Origin: Smittia aterrima
Lineage: Eukaryota > Arthropoda > Insecta > Diptera > Chironomidae
Direction of reading: 5' to 3'
Assembly: GCA_033063855.1 (NCBI GenBank)
Contig: CP093831.1
Location: 12,648,001 to 12,712,000, forward strand
Length of the DNA: 64,000 nt
Shown one piece after another: positions 46,109-58,300 of the stretch (position 1 is its first letter; every line of letters starts with the position of its first letter). The position numbers and the translations under genes are program-made. A model generated the notes under the pieces. The model did no database searches, was not told the DNA's origin, and saw only the letters and a list, made by a program, of their open reading frames with translations.

Positions 46109-46324
46109 ATGTTTCGAATGGGGATTCCTAATGAGTCAGCTGAAGAACAGCGAGCACAAGTCAGGAGAAGCGTTCGCAATAGCGCGTTTTCATTTTTCGC
46201 TATCGTCGCGTTGATCCGCTCAGGTAAAACTAAATTTTCCGCTCAATAAACCTCGAATAATCATTCTTACGTTGTGTCATCAGCTCCGTATGTGCTAGAG
46301 GTCCTCGGCGAATCGACGTTATGA
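46109..46324 (+). CDS. Tom5: Mitochondrial import receptor subunit TOM5 homologue
   Basis: Two exons, 46109-46223 and 46284-46324, encode 51 aa, exactly the human TOMM5 length. The protein starts MFRMG, has the EEQRAQVRRSVRNS basic helix, and one tail-anchored membrane segment (FSFFAIVALIRSAPYVLEVL), matching the layout of TOMM5 (MFR..., PEEMKRKMRE, then the TM helix with its conserved Pro). TOM5 is a small subunit of the outer-membrane translocase that helps pass preproteins from receptors to the TOM40 pore. The intron is phase 1 and 60 nt. AATAAA signals are at 46475 and 46487. The gene is too short for most gene finders. Confidence 0.82.
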
Positions 46325-49300
46325 GACTGGGCTACTTTTCCGACGCAACTCGAAAGTTTCTTTCGCATTTAGTGGAGCCCTAAGAATTATTCCAGAGCAT
46401 AGAAAAGTTAGTTCAAGCTTAGACGTGTTGAGTGTTTATTAAAGAATTATGCTAAATGTGAAGGCTTAAGTTAAAATAAAAATGTCAATAAAAAAAAATC
46501 GAGTTCTCTTAAAGTTTCGTTCAATTTTAAATGTGATGGAATTTTGAGAACGAGCACAACATCTAAACTTCTTCTCTGTTCAACAAAGCACACATTAGTC
46601 AGCCTACAATTTAAAGCTTAGAGTTAATAGCCACTGCAAACCTGGTGAAAATCTTTTTAGCTTAAAGCTTCCAGTTCAAGCAACACATTCGGAAGTAATT
46701 TCCTCTACGAGACGTGTTTTATGAAACATGAAATTGACTTTAAATTTATGGTGTGAACATAAAATGTCGAAAGCAAGCACTTGAAGTTGAAGCTCTTGTG
46801 CAACTTTAGACAGACGATTGACGACTCGTGTTGAAAACTTCCTGAGAATCAACTACATAAACACATTCGGAATGAAAAGAATTGTTACTCATTCTTTCGA
46901 GTGGTCGATTGATGTAAAGTTGTGCAAAACGATTGCTGAAGATTTTAATTGTTGGGCTGGCTCATAACGGAGATGTTGAATCGCACTTCAGTGGCTCGTT
47001 AATGCTGCAGCAGTTACGATTATGACAATGGGTGGGAAAAGTCGTTTCTCATTAATGCTTTTGTGTTCTCGGCAACTTTGAGTCTTATCAGAGCGACTTA
47101 TAAATATTTGAATCGTCACAGCTTGAATGATAAAAACTTCTCTCGTTCGCCTCCATCAAGAAAAGATTTATTAATGTCACAATCGCTGAATGTCTGCGTG
47201 CGATTTCTTCTTAATTCGGAGAAGACGTTAAAGATATTAAATTATGGAGAAGTGTCGGTGTTTCACGACCTTTTAAGGACAGTTCGCCTTCACTTTTTAA
47301 AGAATCTGCGGCAGAAGCAAACGATGAAACCTTGAGAAGCTAAATTTGACTCAACGACCTTAATGGACGGAAGTTTGTGTCGCGTGGTTGCTTCTTGCAT
47401 TCCGCTAAATTTAACTTTTTATCTTCCTCGACTTCTAATGCGGCAAAGTCTGTTGGATCCGTCATGATATTCGCATAAAAAATTTATTAGGTGCTACGAG
47501 AGCGCTTCTTCCCATTTGTATGATAATCGGAAGAAGGGAGAATAATTCAAACGAAAAAGGAAAAATATTTTCGCAAAGATAAGAAAAGCTCGCCGCCGTT
47601 TTAGGAAAAGCGAGGAAACTTGCGAATATGTTTCTGAATTCTGTCTAACAAATTTATTAGTTTAATCTCATTTCACTCTCACCCGTCGTCGTCGTTGCTA
47701 ACAGAACAGAAGAAGTCATAATCCAGACGGTGCAGAGTGAAGAACGACTCTAGGGAAAGGTGAATCGATTGTTGTCTTAAGAGCAAACGAGGAAAAAGAT
47801 GAAGCGACGTCATCTCACGGGAGATTTGAAAGTAAAAGTTTCGCTTCATAAATTGAATTTGCTTCGATTGGGAATTCTTTAAATTCCTTTGATATTTTTT
47901 CTTCTCTGAGATCGACGAAGACACTAACGCAATTAATTCTTTGATGGTAATTCGTATTGATCGAAATTTTTCTTTGAAATTCAAAGTTTGTCAAACGAGT
48001 GAGAAAGGAAATGAAGGAAAAAAGGTTCTCGTACCTTCGAGACTGCGAAGCTCTTTCTGTTTACGGCGCTTTAACGACACTCTTGTTCACTCCTAGTTAG
48101 CCCTACAACATCATTGAATATATCCGCAGCGAAGTTGCTTAAAAGAAAAATATTTTCTCCCTTTAACAAGAAATTTAACTCGAGAGAGATTACAGAAGAA
48201 AAGTTCGTTTTGTGAAGCAATAGCAAAGGAAGAAGCCGCGCAGGTAAACGGAAGGAGACTTTGTCGTTATTGGAATCATGCAAATGAAGGAAAATCTTTT
48301 TCTTCTTTCAACCAAATCCAAATTACCCAATTTTCTTTTAAACCGTTTACATCGAAAGGAGACAAAAGGAACTTTGAAATATTTAGAATCCCAATTTTAT
48401 TTCGAGACGAAATGAAATCATAAACAAAAGAATTTAGTCGCGAGATTCATGAAACTGATCTGATTTCGCAACCGGAATGAAAAGTTAATTGAATTTGAGC
48501 TTTGTCAGTGACAAACAAGAAAAGATTTTTGAATAATTTTATCTCGAAAAGTTTGTTTTCATAAATTTCTTGAAGCGAGAGAAAGGAAACTTTCATTTTA
48601 AAGTTTCGTTCTCACTTCTGCTTGTGATTGCAAGTTTTGTGGCTTCAGAAAGTTTCTCGATCTTTTGTTCGAGAGAATTAACTTGTGACAATCTTGGGAG
48701 TCTTCTCTTAGGTTTGGCTTTCCGGTGACGTGTTTTGTCTTTAGAGAGTTGCATTGACACGAATTCCTGTTCATTCATAATCTAGCGCATCTCTCTTTAA
48801 AGATTTGTCGTTGCTGTTTCATTGAAAAACTCTTTGAATCGAATCGAGAGATGAATGAATTCTAAAATGGACAAGTTGACATTTTTATTGATGAGCGAGT
48901 TTCAAGTTTCCTTGTTCTACGCAACGAGATCTTTCTTTAAGGTCTTAAAGGTGTCGTTAACCTCACGAATAAGCGTAAAAGTTTTACGAGAAATCTCAGA
49001 TGCAACTTGGGATAGAATTTATTCATTCAAGTCCCCTAAGAGACCCCGAGATGTTCTTCGGATCATTGAAAGGCTTCACGATAGAGTTTCATTTCTTGAT
49101 TGAATCAAAATCATCTCTCAGAGAACTTCTCGTCGTTTGTTCGTTCGATGGTTCGTGTTGACAAAGTTGTCTTTGCCTTTTATTTATTTTCTCTTCCTTC
49201 AATTTCTTTCTCCGATTGAGGTTCACTGTTTATGGCTTTGGTGTCTTCCCGTGTGCTGTGAATACAAATTAATTTAGTCTTTCTATCCCGCTTTCTTGTT

Positions 49301-52300
49301 TTGAGCTCTCGAACATTTCTCTTTCTTCGCGTACTTTCAATTGCTTCATTCGTCTCCACCGTCAATCGCTTTGCATTCCTTTTGCTTATGAATTCCACGT
49401 TTCGAGCATTTGCAGGTGAAATTTTCGCTTCTTTGTAAATAATTTTATCGGAAATCTCCTCTCTCGGTCATCGGGAAAGTTCGAGAGTTGAGAAAGGTTC
49501 ATTGCTAATGAGGGAAAAGTTTCAAATTTAATCAGTTTTTCCATCAGATTTTGAGGCCCTTGAATTTCAAGCTTTTGCTGGCAACGAACAACATGAGCGG
49601 AAAATTAATTTGTGAACACGATCGACGATTTGTTTAGCTTCATTAAAACTCGCCGAAAGGAAATGTCAACTCGTCGCCAACAAAAAATCTTCATCAAGCG
49701 CGTGTTTAAATTTATCGATCAATGTTAGTCAGAATTTTCATAAAATATCCAAAACTTTGAGATGAGAAAGTTCAGCTCAACGATAATCGGTCTCAAGAAT
49801 TGCCGCAATTAATTATCGCAATTTCCAGAGGGAGAGAGAGTTTTGGCTAATTGAATAATTTCCTCGGCTTTTCATGCTTGACGAGATAAAAGGACGAAAA
49901 TGGAAAAACTTTTCTTCAATCTGCTGACCGCATGAAAATTCTAATTTAAAGCAAGACTTGAAATCGTTTTTGAAGTTTTCGTGGTTCTCTCAAGTTACTT
50001 GAGACGAACGTCTACAAACTGCAAAATGCGTGAGAAGCATCCGTTTCCGGTTTCACAATATTTAGCGAGAAACTCGTTCAGATTGTTGAGAAATTAAGAA
50101 ACAAAAATAAATTTCTTTAGAATGAAAAATCTTTGAAAATTAGGCAAAACGCTTGGCAACGGAAAAGCTAAAAATAGAAACGAATCTCGGTTAGTCATCA
50201 TTCTCGTCGTCGACGATTCAACTCATTCGATGATGAGCAGTTCTGACGTAATCTCTGAGTTTGATATTCTCTCGAGATTTGATGAATTGCTCCGTCTCAC
50301 TTTCAGCTTCTCAATGTTTCGTGTCATCATAAATCGATCATCAGAATATTTTAAGTTCTCACTCAAAAAGTTTTTATGTTTTTACAAATATTTGGAGATG
50401 AGCTCAGTTCAAATGAGAATATTTTAATTTGAGTGCTAAACTTTTGCATTTGAAACTGAATTCTCTAATTTGGTTTGAAAAAACTTTAATGAAATCACTG
50501 AATTAATTGAAATGCTTCTCGAATTTAATTAAAACTTAGCAAAAAGTCTCGCGTCAATAAATAAATCTCCGAATGTCGAGCGGGAAATATCAATTTCAGT
50601 TCTTGATGTGTACAATTATAATTGAAAATTGATTAATTGTTCGACGACGAGAAACATGAAAATGCGAAAAAGTTTCGACCACAAACACTGAACTTGACGA
50701 AGCATTAAACCGACAACGTTTGCCTCTAATTGTTATCAAACGTCAGTGCGTAATGTCTAAAGCGAAACTGACCACATGTTGTCAAAGCCAATCAATTTCG
50801 GAATCGTCAGAAAATGGAATGGAAGACACGCGGCCAGAAATAAAACTGAAAATTGCAATAAAAATCATTCCCAACAACGACCACCAGAAAGAAACTGAAA
50901 TCGATTTGACCCACATTCTCTCAACGATTCATTCCGCTTCGCGACGAAAAGTTTCTCATGCTTTTGAATGAAATGAAAGAGACTCGAATTACGTGGTGGA
51001 CCCACAACAAACTTGAGCATGCATCAACCTACACCAATGCGACTTCGTTCGAGAGGAAAATATTTACAAAACACCACAAAGATCTTCTTGCTTCTCAAAA
51101 GTTTGAGTTTCGTTTTGCGGCGATTGAATGAGCAGCAATAAATCTAACAAATCTAAAATTTCTCTCAGCTCACCATTCACGATTGCATCACACGACCAAA
51201 ATCTTTCAAGAACTCGACAATGCGGTTTTCCTTTCTTCTCGGCGGCTGCTTTGCTTTATAGACTTTCAATTGAGTCAGTTCTCCCAGCATCAAACAAAAG
51301 CGACTTGCTCAACATTGAATTACGAAAATTATAGACTCACAACGGCGCTTGCCTCAATCTATCAATCGATTCCGTTTTCGTTGCTCTCAGCGTAAATATT
51401 TATTCAAATGAGATGAGGCATAAGCATCGTAGTCATCAACGCTTTAAACCAGAAAAAGCAATTAGCTCCAACGACTGAGTAAACTAAATTAATGAGGCGA
51501 ATAAAATTTTAATTCAATGCTCAGAAATGTTTTGTCAAATGTATAAGAAGCTTTGAGCTCTTGTTTTGGTTTAATCATCTACACTTGTAGTAAGTTATTT
51601 TATAATAACTTTCGCAAAATCATTTGAATTTTGTCAAAGTGAAAATCAGATTTATCCCTCAATAACTTTGAACATGCTTCGATCGGTTTTACAAGCAAAT
51701 TCGTTATAATTAGAGACTCATTATTATTCTTTAGCTGCTCGTAACTATACGATAAACAACTGAAGCGGAATATAAAAGCCTCCACGACTCGTTAAAGCTT
51801 CTCAGCGAGTTAATCCTATTATTTCAACTAATGCTTGTAAACGTCTGTGATAATAAACAAGAGATTGCCTAATTTCCTAAGGCTGACAACCAAAAAATTG
51901 TCACGTCAGTGTCAACGTAATTGTCTTACAGGTGTTTATCTCAATCGCGGTTTGTTGCTTTGTTGATGCCAAGACATTTACGAGGAAATGATAGAAAATT
52001 TAATTAAAAACATTTCCATTCACTGAAATACTTTTCTAGAGTTCAGAGACTGAATGCAAATAATTTAATCAGAAGTTGACTGCTAAGGCAAATTGATTAT
52101 CCAACTTCCTTTGTATCAATTAATTTTATGCTGTTTATAAATAGCAACTCGTGAACAGGGTCAAAAAGCTAGAGAAGCAAAGACAAGAAACTTCAAAGAT
52201 AAAAATTTCTAAGTTTGTTTAGTCTACAAGACGATCATGAAAAGATTTTTGATTGAGACTGAGAAGCGTGAAGATTCAATAAAAGTTTAAGAAATAAAAG

Positions 52301-54060
52301 CTCGTCGCTCATAAAAACTAGGATGTTAGCTTGGTTTGTTCTGTCTGTTTCGCTTTTACGAGCACGTAGTGCCACAAACTAATCAGGCAATCTTAAAGTA
52401 GTAAAAAAGATGAAATGAAGATTCCGAGTAAGAAAGTTTTCGTCTCAGAGATTGAGGTCGGGGATTGAGATGAAGACGAGTGTGGGTGGAAAATCTAAAC
52501 GAAGGAAAGAAAGAAAAAATCTGACAAATGATTTAAAATGTAAAAAATTGATTTATTGAATGTGATGGGACGGTATTCGATGTGGCAATAAGATTGATCG
52601 TGTCCGTAACGATCGGAAGAACAAATTTCATCCCAAGTAACAAAGCTAAACGGACGAAAGCTTCCCATCGATTGAACTATCAAGATTTGTCGAAGGATTT
52701 CCATAAAAAAAAACTTTTCCTTCTACAAATTCCTCAATTACTTAACGTCATGAGAAAGGATAAACTTTTAAACAATCTGAAAGTAATTTCTCTCGAGAAC
52801 CGAATTGATTTCAATTATTTATTCAAACAGATTGTTAAAGTGCTCTTCCACCGCCATACGTTGATACACTTAATTTAAACTTATCTCATCTGATATCTCC
52901 ACTTGAACAATAAGAGTTCAATGACCTTTCGTTACACGGAGTAAAACAATTCTTATGCTCCAGATTCGATATTTTTCTTCAGGCAATGAAAGAAAGAAAG
53001 AAAGGAAACTATTGAACGAGATTATAAATTTTCTTCTTTCCTCTCATTGATTTTGATAGTCGAGCATGAAAAGTTCATTGAAAGATATTCGTCCCAAAGC
53101 GCCCTTCATTGTAACTCTACACCTATAAAATCCTTCGTCTAGTTAAATGGTGCTTTAAGCAAATCGCTTGTGAAGTAAACTTTATGGGCGACGCAGTTTT
53201 CATAGCCATTGTTAAAGCCTTTCAATAGCTTGAGTTTGACACAAAGAAGCCATACAGAACTTTGAAGACGTTTACATTGAGTATAGATTACACAATAAGG
53301 AAGCAAGAAAGTTTACAAAGTTCGAGGACAGAACGTGCTCAAAGGAAACGAAAGAAAAACATGAAAATCGATGTTCAACTAAATTGAGTCAATAAATGCT
53401 CGTGGAAATGATTAGGATGAATGAAGTTTGGTCACGAAACGGTTTTGCGGTTCTAAAAAGTAAAAAATTGACGAATTTTTCGTTCCCTGCCAAATCCAAC
53501 AACGAAGGTCGTGAAGTTTTCGATTTAAGTCAAAACGTGGATCACATATTTCCATAAATCTATTATAATAATTTTCCGCTATAAAGCACAAAAGCCACAA
53601 GGAGAATAAATATTGCTTTTTTGTTCAACGTTTTTCAATTTTGTTCTCTGTTGTCCTCCCGCTCATCCACTCCAGCTCAGCTCTGTTTATCTTTATGGCG
53701 TTTCCGATAAAATATTGCTTCGGGGACATCAAATAAATTGAGAATCATTTTTCATTTTCCTCTTATCTTCCGAGTCTTTCTCTCTCTCCTTTATAAAAAT
53801 GACATGACATTGTAATCATAGGGCAAAAATATAAATAGTTGAAATATTCTCTCATGGATTTCTCGGTTCGCCCTTTCTCCTTTTCTTGCTGCGAAAATAT
53901 TTACGCAAAAAGAGATTTTAATGGGATTTTCTCGGAACCTTTATTGGATCGTTTGTAATTTAAGTGTTGAATAGCAAATTTTTCGATTACTTGGGGTTTG
54001 ATTCCTCGAATTAACTTTTTGCTATTTCTCTGCTGATTAAAATTCTGCGGGAAATAAATT
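46325..54060. other. 7.7 kb gene-poor stretch
   Basis: Contains the TOM5 3' UTR at the left and the lipase 3' flank at the right. Frames of 60-100 codons occur on both strands but none shows a domain, a splice-consistent partner or protein-like composition. No tRNA, rRNA or known microRNA precursor was recognised by eye. Confidence 0.45.
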
Positions 54061-55389
54061 TTAAGACGTCAATATTTTTTTAATCAAATGATTGAAGTAG
54101 CTTTCATCTGTAACTGAAGGATAAAGAAAGTCGAGATGGGAAAAGCCTTCGACGTGATGTCCTTTTGCGTTTGGAAGTTGAGAAAGTAAAGCTTGGATGC
54201 CATCACTAGTTACTAAATCGTCGCTCTCGCTAAACCAAATATCAATTTTCTTCAGAATGAGACTGAAGTTATAACTCGGAGGATGCTCCGATTCATATTT
54301 TTCTAGATTCTCCCAAGGAAATGTGTAATCAAACTTCGAGAAGCTATAATTATCCTTGCTTGTAATTAATTGTGTAAGATGAACGAGTTGCTTTACCGAC
54401 GATTCTGAATTGAAAATAATTGTAAATATTAATTGTAATTATTATGATCATCTTGATTTCGGTATTACCTGTTTCGTAATAATCACGATTCACTGGATAT
54501 CCTTCAAGATGTTTTGATATTTCTAATGAATACATCTCAGCAATATCAAAAATTCCTATCGTATATAATCGTACTGATATAGAAATGAGCAGATCCAATT
54601 CATCTGATTTGGGTCTCGGAAAAACTGCAGGAGCTGAAAATAATTAGGAAATTTAATTTCGACTTTTGTGACTTTAAAAATGTTTTACCCAATAATTGAA
54701 TCGTTTTCAATTTATTTTGATAATCAGTAAGAGTAGCTAACAACGGAAAGAGGACTGTGGCTCCTACTGAATGAGCTAGAAAATGAATTTGTTGAACTGC
54801 TGCTACTTTGAGAATGTAATCGATCGTTGCTGAGAGATCTTCAATTCCTTTGAAGCAAAAAAAATAATTTGAAATCTGAGAACATTTGAATCTAATTAAA
54901 TTTACTTACCCATTTCATCAAAGCTAAAATCCCAAAATTGTTTCGATTTGGACGAAAGTGAAGTGTGATTTGATGAAAAATCGCTGCCTCTCGGGTTTTG
55001 AATCCAGACGTCGATGCCTTGAATATTTATGATGTGGCAAATATGAAACTAAATACAATTTTGGAATATTTTACCATTTAAAAAAAGTTTACAAGCAAGA
55101 CTTTGGTTTCCCATTATTGTGTAGGCGTTAGCATTTGCCCCATATCCTGGTACTAACAAAACCGTTTCACTTCTCTTCACTCTTTCGTCTGTGGCGACAA
55201 GTCGAAACATTGATATTATGTAACCATTGCTATTAACCGAATGTTCTTCAAGTTGGGCACAAGAACACATTTTTAAATTTTCCTTTAAAAAATAAAATTC
55301 TGATTAAAAGAATCAAAATAAGTTTAACTTGAATAAACCTTTGGAGTCGCAAGAGCTACGCAGCAAAAAATGATGAAAAGTTTGAACAT
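54061..55389 (-). CDS. Secreted acid lipase (AB-hydrolase, lysosomal/gastric lipase family)
   Basis: Six exons: 55389-55339, 55282-55075, 55017-54910, 54847-54689, 54633-54469 and 54404-54061; 344 aa. Exon 1 is a neat signal peptide (MFKLFIIFCCVALATPK), so it is secreted or lysosomal. It shows the family order: EEHSVNSNGYIISMFRL, VLLVPGYG (oxyanion loop, usually HG), SLACKLFLNGIDVWIQNPRG, the nucleophile Ser in AHSVG (usually GHSQG), the acid in SESDDLV and the catalytic His in FSHLDFL. All three catalytic residues are present. At 344 aa it is about 50 shorter than typical 390-400 aa members; the loss is mainly in the lid/cap region. Expected role: hydrolysis of triglyceride or cholesteryl ester. 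Insect genomes usually carry many such lipases; this copy stands alone. Confidence 0.85.
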
Positions 55390-58300
55390 CTTGTTTCATG
55401 AATTGTAAAATAAAACTGAAGTTCTTACTAGATAAAACGGTTTTTCCATTATCCATTTGTTTAATATTACTTTGTCTACTATTTGAACAAGTTTTTCTCC
55501 CGTTTTCAAGAAGACTGTCTATATGCAAATGAATCGATATTAATAAAAATGTTTGAGAGCTTCTTATGTTCTCAAATTATTAAATTTATTGTAATCACTT
55601 CATGAATTGATTTCATTAATTTCGTGAAATAATTTTAATGAGTCGATCTCAATTAATCAAACATTTCAATCGTCAACGAAATAAATTGAAAACTAAATAT
55701 GAGAAGAGACATGATTTCGTGGTTTTTCGTTGAATAATAAAACTTTATTTAAATAAACGTTTTCAATTAGTGAATGTTTTAAATTTATTTGTCAATAAGC
55801 CGTGAACGTGATGATGGGGTGGTTCATGCTACTTTCAAACCAACATTTTAATTAAGTTCCATTGCAAGCTGTCGTGTTTTGTGTTCAATTCGATTTGTAA
55901 TATCAACATTTTCCATTTGCATTGATTGAGTTTTGTTTGATTCCCGATCATATTTTCACCAAAAATTTACAACGAGCTTTTTAGGTCAAATCTTTTAAGA
56001 CTTGAAAATTTAAATTTCAAGTAAACTTGACACAAAAGCTACCGAATGCTTCCGAGACCTTTCACAGTTGGCCAGTCAAAAGACTTTTCATTCGTTTTGC
56101 ATTTGAACGATGAAACGAGAGTGTTCGTGAATGGATTTTTTTTATATCATTGCAGGAAAACCAACGAGTGATGGGTAAAGTCAAATTTTCCGGTCTCACT
56201 CGAATTTTATTCGGAAATGGAAATGATTTTTTTTACTCAACTTGCAAATTCTTTTATGCAATTTAACGAAGCGGAAATTTATTTACTTTTTGCTCGCGCT
56301 CTCAACATTTGGATTGAGGAGATATTTGGAATGAATCTGTCATCAACGTGAAGCGCTGTTAAATTCATGAGAAGCTCTTAAGAGCTTTCCAAAATTTGTG
56401 TAGTGGGAAAATTAAATTTTATGCCTTTACTCCCACGTCACTTGTTAAATATTCCGCCACTTGAGTCGATTCAAGACTGATGTAAAGAAAAGCTCTAGGG
56501 ATTGGGTGAGTAAGCAACGCTTCGATCTCCTCTAACCACATCGGATACGCTTCAATCCATTAGCAAACATATTATATTTCCACATTAAATTTTATTCGTC
56601 TCGTTATGCTTTTATTGAGTGCTCGCTTTAAAAGAGTGAAATCATTTTATTTTCTCGAATTTCAAGACACATAAAGCTCCTCCTTAACGATGAGAGAGTT
56701 CAAGCGTGCCGTGTACATTTTCCGCGTCTTTGGAGTTATGATCTTCATAAAACAGCGAGAGGAAAACATAAACTCAATGTACTAAACTAATTTTATGATA
56801 AGAAATTTCTCAAATATCCTTCTCTCGCCTAGAGAGCTAGAAAATTCTTTTTGCATGTTATTCGCTAATCCACTTAGATTGTGACTGAAGCGAAAGAAGA
56901 ATTCCTCGCTTCAGTCTTTATTGGAATGCAATAACGTCATTGGAGGAAGCCGAGAATTTCAAAAGCAATAAATATCGGCAATAATTTCATTCGAGTTCCT
57001 CCTCGATTCGAGAATCGTTTCATCGTCGCGATGAAATTCGCTGATAAACTTTGTTTGTCAATATTTTTTGTGTCAGATACGAAATTCATCACAGAACAAT
57101 GGGGAGCAACTCTGAATTGTAAAATCCGGAATATATTTTTAAACGCTCATGCTCATCTCGGAAATTCAGCTTCGAGGATGGTCGAGTCGACGAGAGCAAT
57201 ATTGACAATGGAATTTCATTTTCTTTCTCTCCTTCTCACTGCACAACAGCAGGAATTGAAATAAGAAGTAACTTGCTATGGTGATTAAATTTTTTTATCA
57301 AACATAACGCTTTAAAAGCTGAGGTTGAGAATTGAGTTGGATGTTTTCACCGCTCAGGCAAATCCGAAAACATCTATAACAGCAGAAGAGCTTTCGGTCA
57401 TTGACACGATACTTGCAACTACAGAGGAGTGCTCGTGGAAAGTTGTCGAGGATATTTTTTTATTAACATTTTATAAAGCGAAATAACCAGAGATACGACG
57501 CAGGAGTTAAATTAAACTAAAGTGAAATTTGTTTTTCCTCCGGAAAAGCAGTTGAGAAGGAAATTACTAGCTCGCGATGGAAAATCTCTAAATTTTTTTA
57601 AAACAGGAAAAGTTTTTGGGAAACAATATTTTTCAGCAAATTTTTTAATGGAAACCCGTTTTTGTTCACCAGCGTGAAGCTCTCTAAGCGGCAATTGCGA
57701 ACTACAAAGAGTAAATGCATGAGAGATTCTGTTTTTAACTCAAAAGCTCTCATGATTTTTTTGTGAATATAAAAATAGAACTTCTCGCTCGCGAATGAAC
57801 GATCCATTTCATGATAAAAAAAAAGAAATTTAGAAATTTAATTTTACGAAATTCAATTTTTTACCAATAAAATCGATTTAAAAAATAAAACGATGATCCC
57901 CTTCGGTGTCTTGTCGTCGATTTTGGATAAGCCAAAATAATTTTGATTGAATTGATTTCTCTTCTTCCTTTTGTGTCGAAATTTTGCTGTGTATCGACAA
58001 AAATATGAAAACCGAAGATTGCGTAATGATTTAGCTGTCATATCATGCTGATAAATGAGTTTTCCATAAATCGATCATCGAGGGAGACTTCTTCAGAAAG
58101 AAAACAAGGGAATTAAGATATTTTCATTAAACAGCAAATCCAAACAATTTTGTTCGACAGCGTCAGACGATAAGCTCTAAAGGCTTTCATTAGTTTATTG
58201 CGGAAGCTTCAATGATGTAGCTCAGACCACCGTGATAATAGCTTGGGTTGTTGTTTGGTTACGAGGCCTGCCTCCCAAAGCGAGAACTTGGATTAGCCAT

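Noticed and set aside
48593..48778. 61-codon charged helical frame on the minus strand
   Set aside because: The composition is protein-like, but it is isolated, has no splice partners or family match, and frames of this length are expected by chance in this DNA.
50720..50971. 83-codon frame on the + strand
   Set aside because: No domain, no splice-consistent neighbour, and surrounded by featureless AT-rich DNA.
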